From Terriglobales bacterium (lineage in GTDB: Bacteria > Acidobacteriota > Terriglobia > Terriglobales > Acidobacteriaceae): a stretch of DNA of 42,138 bases. The notes under the pieces were generated by a model. That model was not told the origin of the DNA. It ran no database searches and saw only the letters and a list, made by a program, of their open reading frames with translations. Position numbers and translations under genes: made by a program. Position 1 is the first letter of the stretch. Each line of letters opens with the position of its first letter. Below, one piece after another: positions 24,954 to 34,036 of this stretch. Location of the stretch: contig JAATEV010000091.1 in assembly GCA_015655585.1 (NCBI GenBank), positions 1 through 42,138 on the forward strand. Direction: 5' to 3'.

Positions 24954-26609
24954 TTAGAGGCGGATGACTACGTGGCCGGGACACTGGTTGTTGGCTACGG
25001 TGACGATGCGGTCGATGAGGCCTTCGCTGTAGCGGGCCAGGAACCAGACTCCGGCGAGGACTCGCTCCTGCGGATGGCCGTTGGGGAAGACGTTCAGGGT
25101 AATGGCTTCGGCGTGTTTGCGGAGGCTGGCATCCTTTTGTAGCTCGTAGGTGGCGGCCATGCGGCGCAGGCGGTTCATCTGGTAGAGCATCTTGGAGCCG
25201 GAGACGCGGGCGGAGCGGCCTAACGACTCGTCCATGCCGGAGAGGTAGGAGACGGCGGTCTCGATCTCGTGTTCGAGGGCGTTGCCCGCGGCGGCCAGTT
25301 TGCGCTTGCCTTCGATGGGCATGGCGCGGGCCCCGAGGCGCTGGGCAAGGGCTTCCGCTGTAGTGAAGGCGTCGGGGAGCTGGACCTCGTCCTTCTCCAT
25401 GACGGCGGCGATGGCCGGTTCGATGAGGGTGGCGCTGAGGCGCGGCAGGACAGGCGTGATGCGTCCGAGGATGGCCTGGTAGAGGACGGCGGACTGGGCG
25501 AAGTAGGCGATCTCCGCCGGGCCGCCGATGTAGGCGGTGGTGGGGAGAAGCGTGTCCTGAAAGATGGGGCGGAGAAGCGCGTTGGGGCTGAGACGCTCGG
25601 GCGCGGCTTCGAGGATGGCGAGGAGGTCGGCCGTGGTATAGATCTTGCTTCCGGCCTTCCATTGGGGTTCGCCGTTTTCTCCGTTGGCGGTGATGCGGCG
25701 CAGCGCGGCTCGTTCGCCGGTGGTCTCGTCCAGGAGGAAGAGGAGCGAGGAGTTGTCGGCTACGAGAACCTGCGCGTGGTAGCCGCGGTCGAGAAGCTCT
25801 TTGCTGCGGTCGGCGAGGGCGGTGTGCAGCTCGTCGGCGTGCTCGATGGCGTAGCGGAGGGTGGAGGCTCCGAGAGAGTGGAAGCCGCGGCTGGCGGCGT
25901 CCATGATGATGAGGCCCTGCGTGGCGAAGATCCTGGCCATGAGGCGGCCGAAGGCGAGGGCCAGCGAAGGCGCGGAGCCGTTCTGCTGCGGGAGATAACA
26001 TTCGCGCAGCCAGTCGGCTATGGGCGCGTATTCGAGCAGCTCGGCGGCGCGATCGAGGATCAGCGCGAGTTCGGGGCCGGGGACGACTCCGCCTACGGGG
26101 ACGGCGCGGGCAACCTTGAGACCAGCGTGAAGCTCTTCGACGGTGGTCTTGGTGAGGAGCGCGACCTGATCGACTTCGGCTAGATCGTGGTCTTCGGTCG
26201 CCATCCAGAAGACGGGAACGTGGGGAACGCCGGTAGCGGCGGTGGCCTGATGGGCGCGGGAGACGGCTGTGGCGGCCTTGAGGAGCGTGAGCAGAGGCCC
26301 GCCGAAGAGGACGACCTGCTGGCCGGTGACGACGGCACGGGCTCCGGCGCGGAGTCTGGCGATGTTGGCTCGGGCGGCATCGCCGGCTCCGAAGTCGGCG
26401 GCCTGACTTTCCAGAAGATCGGCAAGGCGGGCGGCGTCAATCTTTGATGAATCAGGCGGCGGGGCCTGCATCCATCTTCCGGCGAAGGGCTCGGAGCCGT
26501 ACCACTGGCGGACGGGAGACTGCGGGGCGCTGTCGGCCATGCCGAGATAGTCGCGATAAAGCTGCGAGATATGCGGCAGAACCGTGATGGGGTAACACTC
26601 AACGCTCAT
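24954..26609 (-). CDS. bshC: Bacillithiol biosynthesis cysteine-adding enzyme
   Basis: Putative last enzyme of bacillithiol synthesis, joining cysteine to glucosaminyl malate; the thiol replaces glutathione in some bacteria. At 551 residues it has the family length. Signature blocks are ARAVVTGQQVVLFGGPLLTL, VPVFWMATEDHDLAEVDQV and the C-terminal coiled coil around residues 430-480. bshA and bshB are not in the window. The 3' end converges on the VWFA gene with 14 bp between stops. On the plus strand this region is G-rich, so its own codons favour C. Confidence 0.92.
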   Translation of the reverse strand: MSVECYPITVLPHISQLYRDYLGMADSAPQSPVRQWYGSEPFAGRWMQAPPPDSSKIDAARLADLLESQAADFGAGDAARANIARLRAGARAVVTGQQVVLFGGPLLTLLKAATAVSRAHQATAATGVPHVPVFWMATEDHDLAEVDQVALLTKTTVEELHAGLKVARAVPVGGVVPGPELALILDRAAELLEYAPIADWLRECYLPQQNGSAPSLALAFGRLMARIFATQGLIIMDAASRGFHSLGASTLRYAIEHADELHTALADRSKELLDRGYHAQVLVADNSSLLFLLDETTGERAALRRITANGENGEPQWKAGSKIYTTADLLAILEAAPERLSPNALLRPIFQDTLLPTTAYIGGPAEIAYFAQSAVLYQAILGRITPVLPRLSATLIEPAIAAVMEKDEVQLPDAFTTAEALAQRLGARAMPIEGKRKLAAAGNALEHEIETAVSYLSGMDESLGRSARVSGSKMLYQMNRLRRMAATYELQKDASLRKHAEAITLNVFPNGHPQERVLAGVWFLARYSEGLIDRIVTVANNQCPGHVVIRL

Positions 26610-26726
26610 TGCAGACCTTCACCTTCGTCCTTTTCATTTCAGACAGTGCTTCGCTCGCGGGATATTGCGATGCATCCGATTGGATGCCACTCCCCCAAGT
26701 CTAGATGCAGATGATACTTTAGGCCT

Positions 26727-27371
26727 ATGTCCACAAAAAGAAAGAGTGCCGCTGCCCCGAAGTCGAAGTCTCCCGCTCCCGCTACGAAGACGGCTGTGAA
26801 GAAGGCCGGGAAGGCTGGGAAATCGAAGCTGATCTCGTCGAAGCTTGCCTACAAGGGCAAGGTATTCTCGGTATTTTCGGACAAGGTGGAGGAGCCGGGC
26901 GGCGGGATCAACGTGCGCGAGGTGATCCGGCATAACGGCTCGGTGGTGATTCTGGCGGTGGATGAGTCGAAGAATCCGGCGGACCCGGAGATTATTCTGG
27001 AGCGCCAGTATCGCCATGCGGCTGGACAGTTTCTGTTCGAGCTGCCGGCGGGACGGGTGGAACCGGGCGAGGCCCCGCTGGCGGCGGCAAAGCGCGAGAT
27101 GATCGAAGAGACGGGCTACCGGGCCAAGAAGTGGTCGCTGCTGACGAAGTACTTCGCCAGCCCGGGGTTTCTGGGCGAGTGGATGCAGATTTATCTGGCG
27201 CGGGAGATCCGCGAGGGCGTGGCGACACCGGAAGAGGATGAGCAGATTGAGATTCTGCGGGTGCCGCTGTCGGAGGCGCTGGGCATGATTGCCGCGGGAA
27301 AGATCCACGACGGCAAGACGCTGATCGGGCTGATGCTGTTCAACGAGCGGCGCAGGGCCGGGACGCTGTAG
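26727..27371 (+). CDS. Nudix hydrolase, ADP-ribose pyrophosphatase-like
   Basis: Hydrolyses nucleoside diphosphates linked to another group, most likely ADP-ribose judged by the family. The full Nudix box is present: GRVEPGE then seven residues and REMIEETGY, about residues 107-130. QYRHAAGQFLFELPAG before it is typical of the ADP-ribose branch. Residues 1-35 form a Lys/Ala-rich tail (KRKSAAAPKSKSPAPATK), unusual for the enzyme and perhaps a nucleic-acid or membrane contact. The gene is divergent from bshC with 117 bp between start codons. A GATACT box lies only 7 bp before the ATG, so the transcript may have almost no leader. Confidence 0.88.
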   Translation: MSTKRKSAAAPKSKSPAPATKTAVKKAGKAGKSKLISSKLAYKGKVFSVFSDKVEEPGGGINVREVIRHNGSVVILAVDESKNPADPEIILERQYRHAAGQFLFELPAGRVEPGEAPLAAAKREMIEETGYRAKKWSLLTKYFASPGFLGEWMQIYLAREIREGVATPEEDEQIEILRVPLSEALGMIAAGKIHDGKTLIGLMLFNERRRAGTL

Positions 27372-27558
27372 ATTACAGCGAACATCGCCTAGAGAAGAAT
27401 TGTTTGCCGCAGTACAACGATCTTTCAGCACGTGGTAAAGGCTTGCCGAATACGGTGATTTGTCCGCGCCTTAGCCCAATGAAACGACGCAGAAAAGCGG
27501 CTGCGGGCGAAGACTCTCGGAAAACTTCCTTTGCATTGTTTGCGTCACAGATTTAGGA

Positions 27559-27574
27559 CAGCAGCTTGCTGCTG
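27559..27574 (+). promoter_or_regulatory. Leader hairpin before the cold shock gene
   Basis: CAGCAG (27559-27564) pairs with CTGCTG (27569-27574) around CTTG, 29 bp before the TTG start. Cold shock genes often have structured leaders that control translation by temperature; whether this hairpin does so is inference. Confidence 0.35.
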
Positions 27575-27603
27575 ATCTGGATCGCGTAAAGGGAGTTGCA
27601 ACA

Positions 27604-27825
27604 TTGGCACAGTACAAAGGAACGGTTAAGTGGTTCAATAACGCAAAAGGCTACGGCTTCCTCGGCCGGGACGGCGGGGCGGACGTGTTCGTTCATTACA
27701 GCTCGATTCAGCGCGATGGGTATAAGAGTCTGAAAGAAGGGGATGAGGTCGAGTTCGACATCATCCAGGGAACCAAGGGGCCGCAGGCGGACCAGGTGTT
27801 CCGTTTGAAGGAAGCTACCCCGTAG
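27604..27825 (+). CDS. Cold shock protein, CspA family
   Basis: A 73-residue single cold-shock domain that binds single-stranded RNA or DNA and melts RNA structure. Both RNA-binding motifs are present, KGYGFLG and VFVHYSSI. The start is TTG, after GGGAG; no in-frame ATG exists near the conserved N-terminus ([12 protein letters not shown]). It stands alone, with 232 bp before and 137 bp after without other genes. Confidence 0.93.
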   Translation: MAQYKGTVKWFNNAKGYGFLGRDGGADVFVHYSSIQRDGYKSLKEGDEVEFDIIQGTKGPQADQVFRLKEATP

Positions 27826-27886
27826 TCTTTCCGGGCTCTTCGGTCGAGAAGGCTCGGCTGCGAAGCGCCTGAGTATCTTGTGTTTT

Positions 27887-27916
27887 TTGTCGCAGCCGAT
27901 CCGTCTTCTCTACACT
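27887..27916 (+). promoter_or_regulatory. Probable polX promoter
   Basis: TTGTCG (27887-27892), an 18-bp spacer and TACACT (27911-27916) make the best housekeeping-type promoter match in the window. It would give a leader of about 40 bases before polX at 27963. Confidence 0.5.
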
Positions 27917-27962
27917 GGTTCGGTGGCCTTGCGATGAAGCGAAGGCCGCTGGATGCGGATAC

Positions 27963-29708
27963 ATGGATAACATTTCGATTGCGCGCCTGCTGGATGAGAC
28001 CGCCGCGCTGCTGGAGATCGATAGCGCGGACCCGTTTCGGATTCGCTCGTACCGCCGCGCAGCCGAGGCCGTGGAGCAGCAGACGACACAGCTTGCGACG
28101 CTGGTGAACGAGCCGAAGCAGTTGATGGCGATCCCGGGAATCGGCAAGGGGATGGCGGCAAACATCGTCGCGCTGCTGACGACGGGGACGATGCCGTTGC
28201 GCGAGGAGCTGCTGCTGAAGTATCGGCCATCGATGCTGGAGTTGCTGCGGCTGCCGGGGATGGGGCCGAAGTCGGTGGCGCTGGTGTGGTCGGCGCTGGA
28301 GGTCAGCGACATCGACGGGCTGGAGGCGGCGGCGAAAGCCGGGCAGTTGGCGAAGCTGCCAAGGATGGGCGAGAAGTTCGCCGCGAAGCTGCTGAAGGGG
28401 ATCGAAGACTACAGGAAGAATTCGAGCCGGTTCCGCATCGACAAGGCGCAGGGCTTTGCCGATACGATCAGCGGGATGATCCGGGAGTTTCCGGGGATCG
28501 AGGTTATTACGCCTGCGGGTTCGCTACGGCGAGGGCGCGAGACGGTGGGCGATCTCGACCTGCTGGTGACGGGACCGGCGTGCGAGCCGGATGTTGTTGC
28601 CGCCGCCGTAGAGCATGTGGCGGGACTTCCGCTGATCGACAAACTGCTGGCCAAGGGACAGAACAAGGTCAGCTTTACGCTGAGGAACAACCTTCAGGTG
28701 GATGTCCGCCTGCTGCCGCGAGCGAGCTATGGCGCGGCGTTGCAATACTTCACGGGAAGCAAGATGCATAATGTTGCGCTGCGGCAGCGGGCGATCAAGC
28801 GCGGACTCACATTGAGCGAGTATGCCCTGCTGCGGTTGGAGGACAACGTCATCGTCGCGGCGGCCAGCGAGGAGGACATTTATCACGCTCTCGACCTCGA
28901 CTACATTCCGCCGGAGTTGCGGGAGAACGGCGGCGAGCTGGAGGCCGCGGCGGCACACACGCTGCCGGTGCTGATCGAGCTGGGAGATATTCGCGGCGAC
29001 CTGCACATGCATACGAACGAGAGCGATGGACGCGACTCGATTCTGGCGATGGCCGAGGCGGCGATGGCTCGCGGGCTGAAGTACATTGCCATCACCGACC
29101 ACTCGAAGGCGCTGGCGATGACGAACGGTCTGGACGACGCGCGGGCGCGGGCGCATGTGAAGCGGATTCGCGAGGTGGATGCCGAGCTGGGCGGGAAGAT
29201 TCGCGTGTTGCCGGGGATCGAGGTGGATATTCTGGCCGATGGTTCGCTGGACCTCGAAGACGCAACTCTGGCCGAGATGGACATCGTCGTCGCCAGCGTC
29301 CACACCCACTTCAACCAGACGCAGGAGGAGATGACGGCGCGGGTGCTGCGGGCGCTCGAGAATCCGCATGTGCGGATTCTGGGGCATCCGACGGGGCGGA
29401 AGGTGTTGAGCCGCGAGGCGTATGCCATCGACATCGATGCGGTGCTGCGGCGTGCGGCGGAGCTGGGCGTGGCCGTGGAGCACAATGCCAGCCCGGCGCG
29501 TGCGGACCTGACCGACCTGAATCTGCGGCTGGCGAAGCAGCACGGCTGCCGCATCGTGGTCGATACGGACGCCCATGCGACCGAGGAGCTGGGGCAGATG
29601 CGGTACGGCGTGACGCAGCTTCGGCGGGCGTGGCTGACGAAGGCCGATGTGCTGAATACGCTGGAGTCGGCGGAAGAGCTGCTGGGGGCGATGCGTCCGA
29701 AGCCTTAG
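27963..29708 (+). CDS. polX: DNA polymerase X with PHP domain
   Basis: A repair polymerase of family X in 581 residues. The order is an N-terminal helix-hairpin-helix region (IPGIGKGMA near 58, LPGMGPKS near 96), the nucleotidyltransferase core with Asp197/Asp199 in VGDLDLLV, and from residue 340 a PHP domain with HMHT (348-351), AITDHS and DTDAHA, which in related enzymes gives 3'-5' exonuclease or phosphatase activity. All expected catalytic residues are visible, so the enzyme should be active in gap filling and end processing. The heme O synthase gene begins 9 bp after its stop and probably shares the transcript. Confidence 0.93.
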   Translation: MDNISIARLLDETAALLEIDSADPFRIRSYRRAAEAVEQQTTQLATLVNEPKQLMAIPGIGKGMAANIVALLTTGTMPLREELLLKYRPSMLELLRLPGMGPKSVALVWSALEVSDIDGLEAAAKAGQLAKLPRMGEKFAAKLLKGIEDYRKNSSRFRIDKAQGFADTISGMIREFPGIEVITPAGSLRRGRETVGDLDLLVTGPACEPDVVAAAVEHVAGLPLIDKLLAKGQNKVSFTLRNNLQVDVRLLPRASYGAALQYFTGSKMHNVALRQRAIKRGLTLSEYALLRLEDNVIVAAASEEDIYHALDLDYIPPELRENGGELEAAAAHTLPVLIELGDIRGDLHMHTNESDGRDSILAMAEAAMARGLKYIAITDHSKALAMTNGLDDARARAHVKRIREVDAELGGKIRVLPGIEVDILADGSLDLEDATLAEMDIVVASVHTHFNQTQEEMTARVLRALENPHVRILGHPTGRKVLSREAYAIDIDAVLRRAAELGVAVEHNASPARADLTDLNLRLAKQHGCRIVVDTDAHATEELGQMRYGVTQLRRAWLTKADVLNTLESAEELLGAMRPKP

Positions 29709-29717
29709 CTCCGGATA

Positions 29718-30755
29718 ATGGCCCAGACACCGGCCTCTCCGGTAATCGGCTGGATTTTGCCGCCGAGTCGGGCCGGAGGGGTTTATCCTTATGGTGTGGC
29801 AACCTCAGCTACAACTGGTCAGATCGTCGTTCCAGCGAAGGCTCCGCACTCGCTGCTGACGGACTACGCGACCCTGTTTAAAGTCCGCATCTCGACGATG
29901 GTCATCATCACGGCGGGAGCGGGCTTCTATCTGGGGTGTCTGCGCAGCGGCATCAGCCCGTTCCAACTCGACGGGATCAAGGCGCTGATCGGGATCGCCG
30001 TAGTGACCTGCGGGTCGAGCGCGCTGAACCAGGCGCTGGAACGCAAGACCGATCGCCTGATGCGCCGTACCGCCGACCGCCCCATGGCTGCGGGAAGAAT
30101 CTCGCTGACGCATGGGCTGCTGCTGGGGTTTGCGGCTACTTTTCTGGGGGCACTGTATCTGGCGTCGGTGACGAACATCATTACCGGGACGCTCACGCTG
30201 CTGACGGCGGCTGGCTACGTGGCCATCTACACGCCGCTGAAGCAGTTCACCACGCTGAACACCTTCATTGGGGCATTCCCCGGCGCACTGCCTCCGCTGA
30301 TCGGCTGGACCGCCGCACGCGGCATGATCGAGTGGCCGGGCGTGGCGCTGTTCGCGATCCTCTTCGTCTGGCAGTTTCCGCACTTCATGGCCATCGGCTG
30401 GATGTACCGCGAGGACTATGCGCGCGCCGGCATCCGGCTGACGCCGACGCTGCCGAATACACGGTACGCCGCGCAGAGCACCGTGATTCAGGCGCTGTTC
30501 TACGCCGTGCTGATGATTCCGGTAAGCCTGTGGCCGACGGCGCTGCACATCACCGGAAACATCTACGCCGTGGCCGCCGTCGTGCTGGGGCTGGGCTACC
30601 TCTGGTACACGATCCGGTTTGCGCGGATTCTGCGCGACCCGGAAGCTACGGGCTCGAGCATATACGCCCGCCATCTGCTTCGCTTCTCCGTGATCTATCT
30701 TCCGCTGCTGCTGGCCGTCATGATGCTCGACGCCAATGGACGGCTTCTCTTCTGA
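29718..30755 (+). CDS. ctaB: Protoheme IX farnesyltransferase (heme O synthase)
   Basis: Membrane prenyltransferase that adds a farnesyl group to heme B, making heme O for terminal oxidases. The protein has 345 residues with about nine membrane helices. The prenyl-diphosphate site is NQALERKTDRLMRRTADRP (about residues 107-125), and the second conserved site is YTPLKQFTTLNT. The start is uncertain: ATG at 29718 has no clear ribosome site, whereas GTG at 29796 (VATSATTGQ) is preceded by GGAGGGG at a long spacing and would remove a poorly conserved 26-residue leader. It sits between polX and a DUF420 gene, with only 14 bp to the latter. Confidence 0.93.
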   Translation: MAQTPASPVIGWILPPSRAGGVYPYGVATSATTGQIVVPAKAPHSLLTDYATLFKVRISTMVIITAGAGFYLGCLRSGISPFQLDGIKALIGIAVVTCGSSALNQALERKTDRLMRRTADRPMAAGRISLTHGLLLGFAATFLGALYLASVTNIITGTLTLLTAAGYVAIYTPLKQFTTLNTFIGAFPGALPPLIGWTAARGMIEWPGVALFAILFVWQFPHFMAIGWMYREDYARAGIRLTPTLPNTRYAAQSTVIQALFYAVLMIPVSLWPTALHITGNIYAVAAVVLGLGYLWYTIRFARILRDPEATGSSIYARHLLRFSVIYLPLLLAVMMLDANGRLLF

Positions 30756-30769
30756 CCCAAAGGAACTTC

Positions 30770-31333
30770 ATGCCCGCCCCTGCAAACGCTTCGAACGCCA
30801 ACTACCGCACGCCTGCCTCGGTGATCTTCGGGATCATCGCCGTCAGCGCGGTTGCCTCGCTGTTTCTTGCGTGGCTGGTGTACTTCCATCCTCCAACCGA
30901 TATTGCCGGAACCCACCTCGCCTTTCTGCCCGCGCTGGACGCGGTGCTGAATGCGCTGTGCGCCATCTTTCTGGTCGTTGGCTTCCGCCACATCAAGCGG
31001 CGCGAGATCACGGCGCACCGCAACAGCATGTTCGGCGCGTTCATCGTCTCGTCCGCGTTTCTGGTGGCCTATGTGCTGAACCATGTGCTGCACGGCGACA
31101 TGCTCTTCCCCAGGGCTTATCCGACGGCACGGTTCATCTACCTGTGGATTCTGCTGACGCCGCATATTCTGCTGGCGATCGTCTGCCTGCCAATGATCCT
31201 GATTACGTTCTTCCTCTCGCTGACGGGCCGCTTCCCTGCTCACCGGAAGCTGGCGCGATGGACGTATCCGATCTGGCTGTACGTCTCGGTCTCGGGCGTC
31301 GTCGTTTATGCCATGCTGGCGGCGTATCGATAG
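30770..31333 (+). CDS. DUF420 membrane protein, CtaM-like
   Basis: A 187-residue membrane protein of the DUF420 family with about five helices. Conserved histidines lie in FRHIKRREITAHRNSM, YVLNHVLHGD and LLTPHILLAI, which could bind heme or metal. The Staphylococcus member CtaM is needed for heme A-containing oxidase function, and here the gene directly follows ctaB, so a role in oxidase maturation fits. AAAGGAAC precedes the ATG at 30770. Its stop abuts the start of the next small membrane gene without a gap. Confidence 0.85.
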   Translation: MPAPANASNANYRTPASVIFGIIAVSAVASLFLAWLVYFHPPTDIAGTHLAFLPALDAVLNALCAIFLVVGFRHIKRREITAHRNSMFGAFIVSSAFLVAYVLNHVLHGDMLFPRAYPTARFIYLWILLTPHILLAIVCLPMILITFFLSLTGRFPAHRKLARWTYPIWLYVSVSGVVVYAMLAAYR

Positions 31334-31570
31334 ATGAAGATTCAGTCGGACACACGCAAACTTCTTATTACAGGGCTTTCGATCACGGGCACGGGCGCTG
31401 TGGCCGTGCTGCTGCTGTTCACCGTCTTCGGCGGCATCGTGAACCGGCAGGGGCCGCATACCAACATGGGCTGGTTCGTGCTGCTGATCGCACTGGGATG
31501 CCTGCCCACGGGATGCATGTCGCTGGCGTTGGGACTGCTGAAGCTGCTCGGCGATCTTACGCGGCGGTAG
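31334..31570 (+). CDS. Small membrane protein of unknown function
   Basis: A 78-residue protein with two predicted membrane helices (about 10-33 and 44-69) joined by a short polar loop (NRQGPHTNMG). I do not recognise the family. Its ATG directly follows the TAG of the DUF420 gene, so translation is likely coupled, and it is probably the last gene of the polX-ctaB transcript. That position suggests a link to heme or oxidase assembly, but nothing in the sequence shows it. Confidence 0.65.
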   Translation: MKIQSDTRKLLITGLSITGTGAVAVLLLFTVFGGIVNRQGPHTNMGWFVLLIALGCLPTGCMSLALGLLKLLGDLTRR

Positions 31571-31677
31571 CCTTCCCACGCTCCAATAAATTATTTTCTC
31601 TCCGCAGCGTTTACACTGCCTGAAACGTCCATACAGGAAGGCCCCTTGAGCTTTTCTCCTCTTGCGAGGTTTCAGCG

Positions 31678-32511
31678 ATGCGTAGATCGGTTCGATTGGT
31701 TCTGGCGACGATGTTGGCCGTTGCTTTGTGGTGCGCCTCCTTCGGTACAACCATGCAGGCGCAGAGTCCTGCGGGCGATGTCAAGGCAATGACGTTCGAT
31801 GCTGTCTCCATCAAACCTTCGTCCCCGAACGCCCTCTCCTCCGGAATGGGCTTCGATCATGGCCGGTTCTCGGCGCCAGCAGCTATCTTCAAATTTCTGG
31901 TGATGTTTGCTTATGACATGAAGATGCCGGACTACATCTATGGGATACCGGACGCTTTTAGTAATGCTCGCTTCGATATCGAGGCCAAAGTAGACGCGGA
32001 GACGATGGAAGCGCTCAACAAACTCGCACCCAAGGAAGCACTCGAACAAGAAAAGCTGATCGTTCGGGCGATGCTTGAAGACCGATTCAAGCTGAAGGCC
32101 CACAAAGAGACGAAGAACCTGCCGATCTATTCGCTGGTTGTGGCAAAGGGCGGCTCGAAGATGAAAGAATCCAACCTTGAAGGCCCGGATGACGCTCCGA
32201 AGCAACCTTCGTTGCGAATTCGCTCCGACTCCTTCACCGCCCAGGGCATCACGATGGATCTCTTCGCCACGAACCTTACATTCCGAGTGAATCGGATTGT
32301 AGTGAATAACACAGGCTTGAAAGGCCATTACGATCTCGCACTGGAATGGCAGCCAGAGAACGCCCCGGCATCAACGCAGAATAACGGCCTCGATGCAAAG
32401 CCTTCCATTTTCACCGCAATGCAGGAGCAGCTTGGGCTGAAGCTGGAGCCCGCGAAAGGGCCGGTGGAGACCGTGGTAGTCGATCATGTGGAGATGCCTT
32501 CGGAGAACTGA
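31678..32511 (+). CDS. TIGR03435 family secreted protein
   Basis: Second TIGR03435 member of the window, 277 residues, with a signal peptide (RLVLATMLAVALWCASFG, cleavage near MQAQ). Family blocks are TFDAVSIKPS, ARFDIEAKV, VRAMLEDRFKLKAHKET, YSLVVAKGGSKM, VNNTGLKGHYDLALEW and the closing VVVDHVEMPSEN. The function of the family is unknown. A TACACT box lies at 31612-31617. A thioredoxin-like secreted protein follows 45 bp later. No VWFA gene is next to this copy, unlike the one at 22.2 kb. Confidence 0.87.
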   Translation: MRRSVRLVLATMLAVALWCASFGTTMQAQSPAGDVKAMTFDAVSIKPSSPNALSSGMGFDHGRFSAPAAIFKFLVMFAYDMKMPDYIYGIPDAFSNARFDIEAKVDAETMEALNKLAPKEALEQEKLIVRAMLEDRFKLKAHKETKNLPIYSLVVAKGGSKMKESNLEGPDDAPKQPSLRIRSDSFTAQGITMDLFATNLTFRVNRIVVNNTGLKGHYDLALEWQPENAPASTQNNGLDAKPSIFTAMQEQLGLKLEPAKGPVETVVVDHVEMPSEN

Positions 32512-32556
32512 CGCAGGCACGCATCTGATATTCTTCCGCACACTGGAGCAAGCGAC

Positions 32557-33963
32557 GTGACGGCCACACTCTCGAAGTCTATGATCTTTTCTCTCTTGCT
32601 CGGCGGCTTTGCTGCGGCACAGAGTACACAGCCATCCGCGCAGACGAGCGCCGCTCCTCAGCTCTCGCCGCAGGCGGCTTATGACGAGGCGATGCGGCCT
32701 CTGGAGATTACGCGGCGCTCGATGGCTAACTGGTCCGAGACAGAGATGGCGGCCCTCCTCGCAGGGATGAAGCTGGCTGGGACGGCCTGCGATGAGCGAA
32801 CTCCACAGCAGTTCAGCGGCGATACCTTGATCGACTATGCACGGCTCTGCTCGCTGGGGCAGCGGTGGGCGATCGTAGGGCAGGCCGCCTCCATGTACAT
32901 CGACAGCAAAGACGCCGACAAGCCGAAGCTGGCCGCCGCCTACTCGTACAAGATCAATGCCGCGATGAACCTGAAGGACCCGAATACGATCCTTTCGGCG
33001 AGCCTGAATATGTTGCAGGCGGTTCCTTACGATGCGTTCACCGACGAGACGATTGCGGGGGCGCTGCACTACCTGCAACTTGCGTACTCCGGCCATGCGC
33101 TTCAGCTCTATGAGGCGAGGCGCCCCCTTGTCCTGAAGGCATTGCAGGAGCCGCGTGTCGCTACGCCTGCGGCTGGCAATGCGGGAAGCGGGCCTGCCCC
33201 TATCTATGCGTCGATTCATGCGCTGTATGCCGATGGCGTGGCGTTCGCGGCCTTCGCGCAGTTCAACGGAGAGCCGGAGCGAGCGGAGAAGCTGATGGCC
33301 GAGCTCGACGCGGCGCTTCCCTCTGCGGTTGCGCCGGACGATGCGGTTCCCATTGCGGACACGCGCCTCCAGTATGCTCTGCTGGGCAAGCCGCTGCCGA
33401 AGATTCCGCTGACGCTCTCGCTGTACTCCCCCGGAGAAACGCCGCACATCAACACCGCAAACTACGGTTCGACGACGGTGCTTCTGCTCTTCCCCGGCTG
33501 GTGCGCGCAGTGCATCCGGATGTCGGAGCAGGTTCTACCTACGCTGGTGCGGGTGAACGACTGGGACGTTCATCTCTATGGCGTATTGGCGGAGGCAACG
33601 TCGGAAATTCCTCCCCTGCCGAAGACCTTCAGGCCGAGGGTGGTGGCGACGAAACCGGCGACAGACCCAACCGTACCGGAGAAGCCGAAGACCCCGGCGG
33701 AGCAGCTTCTCGGCACACAGACGCTGGTGACGCCGCCCGAGACGCTCGCTCAGTTCGCCGCCGAGGACTATCCGCTGCTGGTCGCGACCGATCCGAAGGG
33801 GATCGTCCGGTTCATCCAGCCCGCGGGCGAGAATGCGCTGAATCAGGGAGATTTCTTCGACCAGATCGTGATGCACATCCGCCAGCAGTGGCCAAACGAG
33901 CGCGTCAACAAGACGGCGGAGGCGGCTCCCGCGCGCCAGCCCCAGCCTGTCGGGCAGCACTAA
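32557..33963 (+). CDS. Secreted thioredoxin-fold protein with WCAQC motif
   Basis: A 468-residue exported protein. Residues 1-22 are a signal peptide (IFSLLLGGFAAAQ); residues 40 to about 270 are helical and may form repeats. From about 285 a thioredoxin-like domain begins, with strand VLLLFPGWCAQC and cysteines at 316 and 319. The usual TlpA-type WC-xx-C placement suggests a periplasmic disulfide or cytochrome-maturation role, but the middle of the domain is interrupted by a Pro/Lys/Thr-rich linker (residues 368-390). The start may be GTG (32557) or the ATG eight codons later. The ssb gene follows after 73 bp. Confidence 0.75.
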   Translation: MTATLSKSMIFSLLLGGFAAAQSTQPSAQTSAAPQLSPQAAYDEAMRPLEITRRSMANWSETEMAALLAGMKLAGTACDERTPQQFSGDTLIDYARLCSLGQRWAIVGQAASMYIDSKDADKPKLAAAYSYKINAAMNLKDPNTILSASLNMLQAVPYDAFTDETIAGALHYLQLAYSGHALQLYEARRPLVLKALQEPRVATPAAGNAGSGPAPIYASIHALYADGVAFAAFAQFNGEPERAEKLMAELDAALPSAVAPDDAVPIADTRLQYALLGKPLPKIPLTLSLYSPGETPHINTANYGSTTVLLLFPGWCAQCIRMSEQVLPTLVRVNDWDVHLYGVLAEATSEIPPLPKTFRPRVVATKPATDPTVPEKPKTPAEQLLGTQTLVTPPETLAQFAAEDYPLLVATDPKGIVRFIQPAGENALNQGDFFDQIVMHIRQQWPNERVNKTAEAAPARQPQPVGQH

Positions 33964-34036
33964 AACCCCGAAACCGCACAGGGCTCTATCTGCTATCCTC
34001 AACGTTGCAAACCTCGACAAGACCGGAGTATTCCAG

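Noticed and set aside
24889..26001. A 370-codon frame in another frame of bshC
   Set aside because: Arg/Pro/His-rich shadow translation; the BshC frame carries all family motifs.
28524..29576. A 350-codon antisense frame over polX
   Set aside because: No domain, and the polX frame has every catalytic motif.
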